Assembly: GCA_023228995.1 (NCBI GenBank)
Contig: JALOAD010000009.1
Coordinates: 20,369 to 84,368, forward strand
Direction: 5' to 3'
Origin: JALOAD01 sp023228995 [NCBI: Candidatus Muiribacterium halophilum]
GTDB taxonomy: Bacteria > Muiribacteriota > Muiribacteriia > Muiribacteriales
Length of the DNA stretch: 64,000 bases
The notes under the pieces: model-generated
Database searches by the model: none
The model's input: only the letters and a program-made list of their open reading frames with translations
What the model was told of the DNA's origin: nothing
Shown here: positions 8,330-16,202 of the stretch, one piece after another
Layout: each line of letters begins with the position of its first letter
Position numbering within the stretch: position 1 is the stretch's first letter
Position numbers and translations under genes: made by a program

Positions 8330-10641
8330 GCTTCACTTCCTCTTTTCTGTTTTCTTTTTAACTGTTTGCCAGTAACAATTGTTTCAAGATCTATTGGGAT
8401 TTTGTAAAATCTTTTACCCATTGCATTTGAAACTGCATTATTAATAGCTGATGACATAAGTTCAATTGTAGGTTCTCCAAGAGATTTACCGCCTGATGGT
8501 CCATATTTATCTGGATTTTCTATAACAATTGGATAAATATTACCAAAATCCTTCACTGTAGGAATAAAATACTCATCAAGATTTGTGTTTTTAATAAAAC
8601 CATCTTGAACATCAACTTCTTCAAATAGTCCATATCCCATTCCCTGAACAACTCCGCCATATATTTGACCAAGAGTTCCTGTATAATTAATGGCATTACC
8701 AACATCATGAGCTGCATAAGCATTATCAACAAAAATTTTACCTGTCCATGTATCAACTGTAAGTTCTGCTATTTGAGAACCATAAACATAAGTAAAATAA
8801 GCAGGTCCTTGACCTATTTCTTCATCCCAATAAACATCAGGAGCTTTATACCAACCATAAGCTGTAATGTTTTTTCCGTCAAAATAAGCTATTTCACAAG
8901 CTTTTTTAAATTCAATTTCTTTTTTATTTTTAATATTAATAACTTTTCCGTTTTCAAATACAATATCATCAAGGCTGGAAGCTTCAAGTGTTTTTTTAAC
9001 AGAATCTTTAATTCTATCTCTGACTATTTCAGCTCCAAGTTTAACAGCAGAACCACCCATAAGAGTTGATCTTGAAGCAACTGTTGGTCCGCCGTCTGCA
9101 ATAAAGCCTGTATCTTGTGGAAGATATGAACAATTGCTAACATCTATACCAAATACATCTGCTGCTATTTTTGAAAAAGTTGTTTTAAGTCCTTGTCCGT
9201 TTTCAGCAAGTCCTGCAAGTATATATATGCTACCATCTGCTTGAACAGAAACAATTGCTCCTGTAGCATCAGTACCTTCTGCACCTAAAGAACAACCTCT
9301 AAAAGAACATGAAAGCCCAATACCTTTTTTGAATCTTTCAGATTTTGCATTATATATTTTAAATTCTTCTTTTTTATTAAAATAATCTGATTTTTCAATT
9401 ACTTTATCCATAGCTTCCATAAGAGAAACTTTATGACCTTCTAGTTTTTGGCATGAAGCTGTTGTAGAACCTTGTTTATAACCATTTATTCTTCTGAGTT
9501 CTACTCCATCCATACCTAATTTTTCTGCAACTTCATCCATAAGAGATTCTTGAGCATATATAATTTGAGGAGAACCAAATCCTCTAAAAGCTCCTGTATA
9601 TGGATTATTTGTTGCTATTCCATAAATATCAGTTTCAACATTTTCAACTTCATAAGGTCCTGTCGCTTGAACAACAGATCTCCAAGTAACAAAAGGTGTC
9701 ATTGATAGATATGCTCCTGAATCAGCATACATAAGAACTTTCATTGCTTGAATTTTTCCATCTTTTGAAACTCCGATTTTATATTTTAAATTATAAGGAT
9801 GTCTTTTATATGTATCAATAATAGATTCTTCTCGTGAATAAACTACTTTAACTGGTCTATTTGTTTTTTTAGCAAGAACACATGCTCTTACAGCTAAAAT
9901 TGTCATTGAATCATCTTTTCCGCCAAAAGCTCCACCCATATTTGCCTGAATTATTCTAATGTTTTTTAATGGAACTCCCATTGTCCTTGCAACACCTTTT
10001 CTTGTTGAATGAGGACATTGTATTGAACCATATATTTCATAACAATCTTTTGCTTCACCAGGAACTGCTATAACTGCTTCTGTTTCAATATATGCATGTT
10101 CTACAAATTGAGTGTTAAATTCTCTTTCAAGTATTAAATCTGAGCTTTTAAAACCTTGTTCTACATTGCCTTTTCTTAAAGGATAATGAGTTAATATATT
10201 TGAATCAAATTCTTCTTTAATTATTGGAGATTCTTTTTTCATTGCTTCAAACATATCAAATATTGCTGGTAATTCTTCATATTCAACATTTATTGCTTCT
10301 AATGCTCTATCACATATTTCTTCACTTTCACAAGCTACAGCCGCAATTCCATCACCTGAATACAAAGCTTTATCTGTTGCAAACGGGAAATGATCGAATC
10401 TAATTGCACCTATTGTTTTTTCACCTGGTACATCCCATGATGTAACTACTCCATGAACTCCTTTAATTTCAAGAGCTTTTTCATAATTAATATTTAATAT
10501 TTTTGCATGAGCATATTTACTTCTTAAAATTTTCCCGTAAAGCATTCTATCAAAATACAAATCACCACAGTATTTAGCTCTTCCTGTAACTTTTTCATAT
10601 CCATCGATACGAATTATATTTCTTTTTTCATCCATATTCAT
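8326..10641 (-). CDS. Molybdenum hydroxylase, molybdopterin-binding large subunit (xanthine dehydrogenase family)
   Basis: A 771-residue catalytic subunit and first gene of the operon. Cofactor-binding landmarks are in order: GGAFGGKDD, AFRGFGSPQ, GQGLKTTF, and GGKSLGEP near the C-terminus, whose glutamate is the base that activates the molybdenum-bound water. The arginine in AFRGFG corresponds to the substrate-orienting arginine of xanthine dehydrogenases, so a purine substrate is favoured, but aldehyde or other N-heterocycle hydroxylases share this layout. An AGGAG site precedes the ATG. The neighbouring PreA-like and MocA-like genes fit a purine or heterocycle catabolic unit. Confidence 0.92.
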   Translation of the reverse strand: MNMDEKRNIIRIDGYEKVTGRAKYCGDLYFDRMLYGKILRSKYAHAKILNINYEKALEIKGVHGVVTSWDVPGEKTIGAIRFDHFPFATDKALYSGDGIAAVACESEEICDRALEAINVEYEELPAIFDMFEAMKKESPIIKEEFDSNILTHYPLRKGNVEQGFKSSDLILEREFNTQFVEHAYIETEAVIAVPGEAKDCYEIYGSIQCPHSTRKGVARTMGVPLKNIRIIQANMGGAFGGKDDSMTILAVRACVLAKKTNRPVKVVYSREESIIDTYKRHPYNLKYKIGVSKDGKIQAMKVLMYADSGAYLSMTPFVTWRSVVQATGPYEVENVETDIYGIATNNPYTGAFRGFGSPQIIYAQESLMDEVAEKLGMDGVELRRINGYKQGSTTASCQKLEGHKVSLMEAMDKVIEKSDYFNKKEEFKIYNAKSERFKKGIGLSCSFRGCSLGAEGTDATGAIVSVQADGSIYILAGLAENGQGLKTTFSKIAADVFGIDVSNCSYLPQDTGFIADGGPTVASRSTLMGGSAVKLGAEIVRDRIKDSVKKTLEASSLDDIVFENGKVINIKNKKEIEFKKACEIAYFDGKNITAYGWYKAPDVYWDEEIGQGPAYFTYVYGSQIAELTVDTWTGKIFVDNAYAAHDVGNAINYTGTLGQIYGGVVQGMGYGLFEEVDVQDGFIKNTNLDEYFIPTVKDFGNIYPIVIENPDKYGPSGGKSLGEPTIELMSSAINNAVSNAMGKRFYKIPIDLETIVTGKQLKRKQKRGSEA

Positions 10642-11195
10642 ACTCCTATCTAAAAAAATTGCTATTTATTTTGTTTACATTATAAAACATAAAAAGAATG
10701 TTATCAAGACATTTTAATATTGGTTTTGAATTGAGTTTTCTGATTAAATAATCAAAAATCAATATAATGTCAATTTTCTTTTTAATAAAAAGCTTCAAAA
10801 ACATTTTTTTTGGCTAAATTATTGATCACTTAACATTAAAACTTAAAAAAAATTAAATCCTATAATTTTTTTAATTACACTAACGCAAAAAAATAATCAT
10901 TCGGTACCATTCGATATTTTACATCCATATAAAATATCTCTTTACCTTCCTTCACTTATAATACATCCGTATATTATATGCTTCGCAACGTTCACTCAAG
11001 TTACCGAGTAGATTTTTTTTTTGCTTTTGTTTATAGAAAATCTTTTATGATTTAATTTAATTGAAAATTTTCTAACAAGTTCTTGTAATTGCTGTCAGAC
11101 ATATTTTTTTAATCTTTTATAAAAAGCAAAATTTTTAGTATAATTATTCAGAGGATTCAATTGCTTTTAAAAATTTTTACTTTATAATTTTCTAC
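10642..11195. other. Divergent intergenic region between hydroxylase operon and mocA-like gene
   Basis: No coding frame. It is extremely AT-rich, and the left arm of a long inverted repeat occupies 10875-11040. The remaining 230 bases before the hydroxylase start have no promoter I can place with confidence. Near 11140-11165, TATAATTATTCAGAGG could serve the plus-strand gene. Confidence 0.5.
10875..11040 (-). repeat. GGAU-loop hairpin element, copy 1 (left arm of long inverted repeat)
   Basis: Nearly identical to the reverse complement of 11849-12013, with only a handful of mismatches over about 165 bases. Read on the minus strand it has one hairpin with loop ACGGAT (stem ATAATAT/GTATTAT) and a second with stem GATATTTTA/TAAAATATC and a loop containing ATGGAT. 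These are followed by the direct repeat CGAATG-GTAC-CGAATG and a T-run. In this orientation it lies about 230 bases upstream of, and reads towards, the molybdenum hydroxylase operon. Confidence 0.85.
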
Positions 11196-11792
11196 ATGGG
11201 AAAAATTAATTTTTATGGAATTGTTATTGCAGCTGGTTATTCTTCAAGATTCAAAAGTATAAAAGCATTGGCAGAATGGGAAAAATCTAATTTTATCAAA
11301 ACTATTATTAAAAAATTAAATTCAATTTGTTCTTCTACTGTGGTAATAACGGGTTTTGAAGCAAATTTAATTTCTGAAAACATTAAAAATATTTCCAATA
11401 CAAAAACTATATTTAATAAAAATTATCCTGCTGGTATGATAACCTCGATTGTAAAAGGTTTTGAATATTATTCTAATATAAAAGAAAATGATTATATTGT
11501 TTTTCAGCCTGTTGATATTCCAGGAATTAATATAAATACCTACGAAAATATGAAAGATATTGCATTGAAACAAAAAAGCTATATTATTAAACCTTCATAT
11601 AATATGAAATGTGGACATCCAGTTTTTTTTCAAAAAAAAGTAATTGATCAGATTTTAAAACTGCATTATTCAAACAATGATATGAGTCTTAAATCTTTGA
11701 TTGATAAATTTCAAGATTATATAACTTATTTTAACTGCAATGATGAAAATATTTTAAAAAATTATAATTATTCAGATGGATTAAATCTCTAA
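11196..11792 (+). CDS. MocA/MobA-like molybdenum cofactor nucleotidyltransferase
   Basis: A 198-residue protein of the MobA-like NTP transferase fold. The nucleotide-binding loop is IVIAAGYSSRF (residues 9-19), with a lysine in the following KALAEW, and the acidic metal-binding motif is QPVDIPGI near residue 109. MocA attaches CMP to molybdopterin to make the cytosine-dinucleotide cofactor used by xanthine dehydrogenase-type enzymes, which fits the adjacent divergent hydroxylase operon. The loop lacks the usual MGxxK spacing, so specificity (MobA versus MocA) is inferred from context. I see no strong ribosome binding site. The gene is bracketed by a long inverted repeat. Confidence 0.78.
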   Translation: MGKINFYGIVIAAGYSSRFKSIKALAEWEKSNFIKTIIKKLNSICSSTVVITGFEANLISENIKNISNTKTIFNKNYPAGMITSIVKGFEYYSNIKENDYIVFQPVDIPGININTYENMKDIALKQKSYIIKPSYNMKCGHPVFFQKKVIDQILKLHYSNNDMSLKSLIDKFQDYITYFNCNDENILKNYNYSDGLNL

Positions 11793-11848
11793 TTGAACAG
11801 TCTGATTAAATATACTAAATTTTTGATTATTTTGTGAATGATGAAGGT

Positions 11849-12013
11849 TTTTCTATAAACAAAAGCAAAAAAAAATCTACTCGGTAATTTGAGTGAACGT
11901 TGCGAAGCATTTAATATACGGATGTATTATAAGTGAACGAAGGTAATAAGATATTTTATATGGATGTAAAATATCGAATGGTACCGAATGATTATTTTTT
12001 TGCGTTAATGTAA
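11849..12013 (+). repeat. GGAU-loop hairpin element, copy 2 (right arm of long inverted repeat)
   Basis: Mirror copy of 10875-11040, 57 bases after the mocA-like stop codon and in its transcript direction. Hairpin 1 has loop ACGGAT between TAATAT and GTATTA; hairpin 2 has arms GATATTTTA and TAAAATATC around TATGGATG. It ends with two CGAATG words and a T-run. A diverged third copy lies at 50441-50530. Confidence 0.85.
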
Positions 12014-12025
12014 CTATAAAAATAA

Positions 12026-12145
12026 CAGATCCCGGCTCAGAATCATGCCGGGATGACAAAAATTCAGAATCATGCCGGGATGACAAAAATTCAAAATCAT
12101 GCCGGGATGACAAAAATTCAGAAGCATGCCGGGATGACAGATTTT
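12026..12145 (+). repeat. CCGGGAT palindromic repeat, copy 2, with four-copy 27-bp tandem array
   Basis: It starts with the ATCCCGG...CCGGGAT palindrome, and the 3' half is then tandemly repeated with period 27: units begin at about 12038, 12065, 12092 and 12119, each containing CATGCCGGGATGACA. Unit 3 has CAAAATC and unit 4 has CAGAAGC in place of CAGAATC. Because 27 is a multiple of three, a spurious open frame runs through it on the minus strand. Confidence 0.85.
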
Positions 12146-12182
12146 TAATTTCCAATGTTGAATGTCGAATTAAAAGAAAAAA

Positions 12183-12240
12183 CTGTGAAGCTGTGACAGA
12201 TAAAGCGTGACATGTCACTTTGTGACATTAGTGACAAAAA
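12183..12240 (-). repeat. GTGACATGTCAC-type dispersed repeat, copy 2
   Basis: Reverse-oriented copy of the repeat at 5730 and 52241. It contains GCGTGACATGTCACTTTG with the perfect 12-base palindrome GTGACATGTCAC at its centre, and CTGTGACAG. Together with the tandem array it fills the 580-base gap between the mocA-like gene and the next gene; no coding frame is convincing there. Confidence 0.75.
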
Positions 12241-12374
12241 TTCAGAATCACGCCAAGATGACAGATTTTTAAATAAAATAATTTGAAATGTTATGAATTT
12301 TAATTTTATTGCTCTATCCGTGATATCCGTGGTAAAAAAGTTTTTAACTATATTTTATAGTCTAATTGAACATT

Positions 12375-13217
12375 CTATGTTAAAAGTTTTTTTGCAAGTT
12401 TAATAGCCTTAGTATAATCAGGATATTTTTTTAATATATTATTATTAATCTCATTTGCTTTTTTAGAATTTCCTTTTAAAAAATATATATAAGCTCGGTA
12501 ATAATTATTCTTTTTTTGAAGTTCATTATTTTTTTTTGAAATATCATCTTTAAAATTCTTTTGCATATTTTCAAGTTTAATTTGCAATTCTTCAATATTA
12601 TGGTCTTTTTCCGACATATTCTTTTTAAATGAATTAAGTTCATCGTAATTTTGTTCACTTGTTTTTATTTTTTCAATAAAAAGCTTTTGATTTTCTTCAA
12701 GTTGTAAAATCTTTCTATCTTTTTCATCAAGCCTAATGTTTTTATTTCTAATTTGTTTTTCAAGTTCATCAATTCTTTTTCTCATATCTTCAATTATCTT
12801 TCTAAAAGTGCTAATCTCAGAGTTTTCAGGCTTTTTAAGTTCACCTTCAATTATTTCTCTTCCAAAAACATATTCTATATTTTCTTCAAGTTCAGAAAGA
12901 ATAAAAGGTTTGAATATAATATTTGAAGAATATTTTTTAAGTTCAATCATATGTTCTTCAGGAATGTCATTAGCCATTATAAAAACTTCAGGTAATTTAT
13001 AATTTGATTTTTTATCTAGTCTTCTAAGTATTTCAAGACCATTGAGAATAGGCATATTATAATCTAAAATAAGAAGATCTATGTCTTTTATATCGCAAAG
13101 CTCTTTTTCTCCAACATAAGGATCAGTATTAGCTATAACAGAATAACCCTTTTTTTCAAGTCTTTCTTTTAATATTGTGACATAATAATCTTTATCATCT
13201 AAAATATATATTTTCAT
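12375..13217 (-). CDS. Response-regulator receiver protein with coiled coil and TPR-like tail
   Basis: A 280-residue protein. Residues 1-118 are a CheY-like receiver: acidic pair in YILDDKD, phospho-acceptor aspartate in LLILDYNMP, conserved lysine in IIFKPF. The usual Thr/Ser switch position reads alanine (FIMAND), which may alter signalling. Residues about 135-235 form a long charged coiled coil, and the last 45 residues (YYRAYIYFLKGNSKKANEI) resemble a single TPR hairpin. There is no DNA-binding domain, so output is probably by protein contact. AGAGGA site before ATG. It sits after the pseudopilin operon but beyond a terminator, so it is likely transcribed separately. Confidence 0.85.
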   Translation of the reverse strand: MKIYILDDKDYYVTILKERLEKKGYSVIANTDPYVGEKELCDIKDIDLLILDYNMPILNGLEILRRLDKKSNYKLPEVFIMANDIPEEHMIELKKYSSNIIFKPFILSELEENIEYVFGREIIEGELKKPENSEISTFRKIIEDMRKRIDELEKQIRNKNIRLDEKDRKILQLEENQKLFIEKIKTSEQNYDELNSFKKNMSEKDHNIEELQIKLENMQKNFKDDISKKNNELQKKNNYYRAYIYFLKGNSKKANEINNNILKKYPDYTKAIKLAKKLLT

Positions 13218-13267
13218 AGTATATTCCTCTTAAAAAATATTATCAGATAAAACCATAAAATACAAAA

Positions 13268-13292
13268 AAGCACCTCTTTTTAGGAAGTGCTT
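13268..13292 (-). terminator. Intrinsic terminator after the glycine-rich protein gene
   Basis: Arms AAGCACCTC and GAAGTGCTT (9 bp with one mismatch) around a 7-base loop, with A- and T-runs on either side. It ends the pseudopilin/glycine-rich gene unit 48 bases after its last stop codon. Confidence 0.8.
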
Positions 13293-13340
13293 TTTTATTA
13301 AAAATGTTTATCAAGCTTAAATTGAAATTAATTCAAACTT

Positions 13341-14087
13341 TTATTTACCAGTTGTACCTCTTAAACCATCAAGTACGCTCTGTGCATTGGATATACCATC
13401 AAGTGAAGGATCAAATGAGCTACCAACATTTGATAAAACACCAGAAATATTACCAGAAATATCAGCTACAGTACCTGAAAAACTACCAACTGTATCAAGC
13501 ACTCCACCTATATCAAGTCCAGTAAAACCAGCTATTTTATCAGAATATTTAAGTATTTTTGGAGCAAATTTATCTATACCTGAAACAACCTTACCAGCCA
13601 TACCAGTTACATTACCAAGAAGATCTCCAACATTACCACCAGTTACTGCTCCTAGTATATCATTAATTCCAGAACCAAGACCACCACCTAAAGCACCGTC
13701 AAGACCACCTAGTCCTTCAAAAAGTCCACCAGCAAGACCACCAATATCTAATCCACCAGCAAGACCACCGGCAAGACCGCCTATAAGTCCGCCTATATCA
13801 CCACTATTACATACACCAGCAACAGCATTGGCTATAGGTCCTATTTGCCCAGCTATCGCTAAAGCACCACCAATTACAGGTCCAATACCCGGAATAAGTG
13901 AAACAAAAGGTGCTGCTACACTAATAACACTACAAATTTTACCAACTACACCAGCGATCTTACCAACTACACCCATAATACCGCTTACAACACCACCTGC
14001 ATAAGCTACTTGTACAAACACTAAATTAAATAGTATAAAAATTACAAGTAAACTCATTAATCTGTGATCATTTCTTTTAATAAACAT
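13341..14087 (-). CDS. Secreted glycine-rich hydrophobic repeat protein
   Basis: A 248-residue protein of unknown family. Residues 1-30 are a signal peptide ending VAYA. The mature part is dominated by Gly, Ile, Leu, Val and Ala. A GGLAGGL-like repeat lies in the middle (about residues 96-125), and later segments repeat a GxxxDIxGxxxGV-type pattern. Two cysteines (about 52 and 93) could pair. It is nearly free of charge between residues 31 and 160. A very strong AGGAGG site precedes the ATG. The gene follows the pseudopilin genes by 15 bases, so it may be a substrate or structural partner of that system; this is inference from position. Confidence 0.8.
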   Translation of the reverse strand: MFIKRNDHRLMSLLVIFILFNLVFVQVAYAGGVVSGIMGVVGKIAGVVGKICSVISVAAPFVSLIPGIGPVIGGALAIAGQIGPIANAVAGVCNSGDIGGLIGGLAGGLAGGLDIGGLAGGLFEGLGGLDGALGGGLGSGINDILGAVTGGNVGDLLGNVTGMAGKVVSGIDKFAPKILKYSDKIAGFTGLDIGGVLDTVGSFSGTVADISGNISGVLSNVGSSFDPSLDGISNAQSVLDGLRGTTGK

Positions 14088-14102
14088 AGTATTTACCTCC
14101 TT

Positions 14103-14738
14103 TTAAAAACCGTAACTGCCTTCCTCTACCGTTAGTGAGTTAGGATTTTTTAACCACCCTGGAAAATTAACAAGATGGTTTTCATACTTACTTTCTACAC
14201 TAGTTGCTATTCGAAAGACTTCTGATTTTTTAGAAGCCCCCTCCTCGCCCATTTTAATCTCAAGCTGTATATTATAAAAATATCTGTGATGCGGTAATAA
14301 ACCATAATAAGTAATATAAAAATTAACCACATCAACCCATTCAATATCTTTTTGCCCTTCAAACTCTCTGATTACCTTAAACTTTTCAGAATCATAAATG
14401 TATTTAACTTTTTTAATCAAAGGTTTGCCATCTTTGTAATCATTAAATCTGTAAAAATTCCAACTTTCTGTATTTCCACTCTTATTATGATCAATTATAC
14501 TCTCGGTCAGGTAATTTGAAACACTTTCATTTTTACAGGACATAGATAAATCTCTTTTGACATATTCAATAAGAAGCTGTGCTTCAGAATCAATTATGTA
14601 TTTAAGTTGATTCTGATAAAAAGTCCTGTTTGTCCTCTGTAAAAAAAAGTAAAAAATACCAGCAATCAATGATATAATCGCTACAACTATCAGCATTTCT
14701 ATCAATGTAAATGCTTTTTTAGTACCTGACATTCGCAT
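14103..14738 (-). CDS. Pseudopilin-like protein (type II secretion / type IV pilus minor subunit, GspJ/PilW-like)
   Basis: A 211-residue protein with a class III signal: GTKKAFTLIEMLIVV near the N-terminus. The prepilin peptidase site is just before the Phe of FTLIE, the glutamate is at +5 of the mature protein, and a hydrophobic helix runs to about residue 33. The remainder is a soluble head domain without recognisable repeats. It overlaps the upstream pseudopilin gene by 20 bases. Two such genes together, with a larger N-terminally anchored protein upstream, suggest the minor-pilin tip complex of a type II secretion or type IV pilus machine whose motor genes are not in the window. Confidence 0.85.
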   Translation of the reverse strand: MRMSGTKKAFTLIEMLIVVAIISLIAGIFYFFLQRTNRTFYQNQLKYIIDSEAQLLIEYVKRDLSMSCKNESVSNYLTESIIDHNKSGNTESWNFYRFNDYKDGKPLIKKVKYIYDSEKFKVIREFEGQKDIEWVDVVNFYITYYGLLPHHRYFYNIQLEIKMGEEGASKKSEVFRIATSVESKYENHLVNFPGWLKNPNSLTVEEGSYGF

Positions 14739-15342
14739 TATTCACCACCACAGTAGAAATCTTTTCAATCCTTTCATTATTACCAGTTAAAAATCTACCT
14801 TCATGCCATGTTACAACACAAGTTACCTTAGCCATATTAGGTTCAATGAGTTCAAAATAACCAAATCTCTGAAATTCACTCATTTCTTTTTTGCGATAAA
14901 AATCCTGCTTATAACTAATTATAACTTCTTGCTTTTTTGCATCCTTTGATCCATGACCATATACATACCAAGCTTTAAAATCTGAAAGTCTTTTGTATTT
15001 AAGTGGATCTTTTTCTGCATCACTGTGTTTATTTTTATTGTAAACATACATAATCTGTTGTGGATCCTGACCATCAACAGTTTCAGTCGCATTAAAACTT
15101 TTGTGGCTAAGTATCCAGAACCCGTCTTCTCCGGTATTTTGAGTCTGATAATAGTTATAATTAAAATCAAGGCTTTTCATCCATTCAAGACCCTCAACGG
15201 CAAGATTATATGACTGAATAGTATTTTGAGTTTTTGCAAAACCTCTTGTGCCCATACCAAGCATATTTATCATCGGTATTAAAGCAACACCCAAAATAGC
15301 AACTGCAATCATTATCTCAACAAGAGAAAACGCTTTTTTCAT
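14719..15342 (-). CDS. Pseudopilin-like protein (GspI/PilV-like)
   Basis: A 207-residue protein beginning MKKAFSLVEIMIAVAILGVA, a classic prepilin peptidase and methylation motif with Glu at +5, followed by a hydrophobic helix to about residue 28. The head domain is rich in aromatic residues and has one cysteine near the C-terminus (VTCVVTW). GGAG site before the ATG. It reads directly into the second pseudopilin gene by a 20-base overlap. Confidence 0.87.
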   Translation of the reverse strand: MKKAFSLVEIMIAVAILGVALIPMINMLGMGTRGFAKTQNTIQSYNLAVEGLEWMKSLDFNYNYYQTQNTGEDGFWILSHKSFNATETVDGQDPQQIMYVYNKNKHSDAEKDPLKYKRLSDFKAWYVYGHGSKDAKKQEVIISYKQDFYRKKEMSEFQRFGYFELIEPNMAKVTCVVTWHEGRFLTGNNERIEKISTVVVNNANVRY

Positions 15343-15356
15343 AAAACTTCTCCAAA

Positions 15357-16127
15357 TTATAGAGATGTAAGCTGACTAAGCATATCAAGACTTACTGAAA
15401 AAACTTTTCTAAGCTTATTCTCATTATTTTCATCAGAGAAAATCGCAAAATCAATTTTCAATTTTGAAAAATTAGCCATCAGCTTCCCTTCCTCGTAATC
15501 AAAATACATTTTACCATTACCTTTAATATTGATATTAAGGTTTTTTTCTCTAATTTCATTTGATTCAAATTTAGTCTCAATTACAGCACATTGAGCACCT
15601 TTATATGATTCAAATCCCTTTAATATAAATAACATGGAGATATCAACATCTTTTGTATCTGAAGAAATATCTGAAATATCAAATTTAGCTTTAGTTCCCC
15701 AGACATCCCCAGGTTTTACTGCTTTTGAAGGGAAGTTAACCTGAAGCTCATTAATTTTTTTGCCTGATTCATCAAGGTTTTCAAGAATCTTACCGGTTTT
15801 ATCCATAATAATCTGTGTAAAGCTACCTTCACCAGCATATTTTGATTCTTTACCCTGAATAATGATTTTTCCGGAATCAACAACGTTTTTAACATTAAAT
15901 GTGCCCGGCTTACTGCCTTTCTCTGTTTCTCTATGTATATTAAGTATTAATTTTGATCCAGTTTTCTGATCTATACCAAATATAGAAAACTCAGATTTAG
16001 TAGTAGTTATAAGTTGAAAAGCTTGAATAGAACCACCATCTAACTTATATTCTAGCGTTGCAGACTCCGGTGCTGCCATTACTGTGATAGATATAAATAC
16101 AAACATCAGCATCATCAATCGCTTCAT
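15357..16127 (-). CDS. Exported protein of unknown function (DUF6263-like)
   Basis: A 256-residue protein with a signal peptide (MKRLMMLMFVFISITVMA). The mature part is beta-rich, with VKPGDVWGTKAKFDIS in the middle, reminiscent of the DUF6263 group; that assignment is tentative. The open frame reaches a TTG at 16154 that has its own upstream AGGAGG. The ATG at 16127 has GGAGG five bases before it and opens directly on the signal peptide, so I prefer it. It lies between the large anchored protein and the two pseudopilins and is probably part of that operon. Confidence 0.65.
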   Translation of the reverse strand: MKRLMMLMFVFISITVMAAPESATLEYKLDGGSIQAFQLITTTKSEFSIFGIDQKTGSKLILNIHRETEKGSKPGTFNVKNVVDSGKIIIQGKESKYAGEGSFTQIIMDKTGKILENLDESGKKINELQVNFPSKAVKPGDVWGTKAKFDISDISSDTKDVDISMLFILKGFESYKGAQCAVIETKFESNEIREKNLNINIKGNGKMYFDYEEGKLMANFSKLKIDFAIFSDENNENKLRKVFSVSLDMLSQLTSL

Positions 16128-16178
16128 CAAAACCTCCGAATATTCATTTGTCAATTTTAACCACCTCCTACATACATT

Positions 16179-16194
16179 CTAATTTAATTATAAC
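16179..16194 (-). promoter_or_regulatory. Shared 16-base AT-rich element, downstream copy
   Basis: CTAATTTAATTATAAC occurs here and identically at 18844-18859, in each case upstream of a gene of the pseudopilin cluster and in the same orientation. On the minus strand it contains TATAAT, so it may be the -10 region of a common promoter. I see no good -35 at either copy. Confidence 0.45.
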
Positions 16195-16202
16195 AGATAT
16201 TT

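Noticed and set aside
8665-9069. 134-codon plus-strand frame inside the hydroxylase large subunit gene
   Set aside because: Opposite-strand shadow of a gene with a full set of cofactor-binding motifs.
10642-11195. Molybdenum cofactor riboswitch upstream of the hydroxylase operon
   Set aside because: I looked for the compact multi-stem Moco architecture; the only structure is the GGAU-loop element, which also occurs far from molybdenum genes at 50.4 kb.
10875-12013. Insertion sequence or composite transposon around the mocA-like gene
   Set aside because: The inverted arms enclose no transposase and no target duplication is visible; an inverted repeat of structured elements describes the data without that claim.
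12026-12145. Possible CRISPR array
   Set aside because: Adjacent units are near-identical with no unique spacers, and no cas genes are present. The same applies to 52468-52556.
11877-12218. 113-codon open frame on the minus strand with repeated SSRHDSEFL
   Set aside because: It is produced by the 27-bp tandem repeat and the right arm of the inverted repeat; no ribosome binding site and no protein-like composition.
13387-14004. 205-codon proline-rich plus-strand frame
   Set aside because: It is the complement of the glycine-rich gene (Gly codons read as Pro). The opposite gene has a signal peptide, strong ribosome binding site and terminator.
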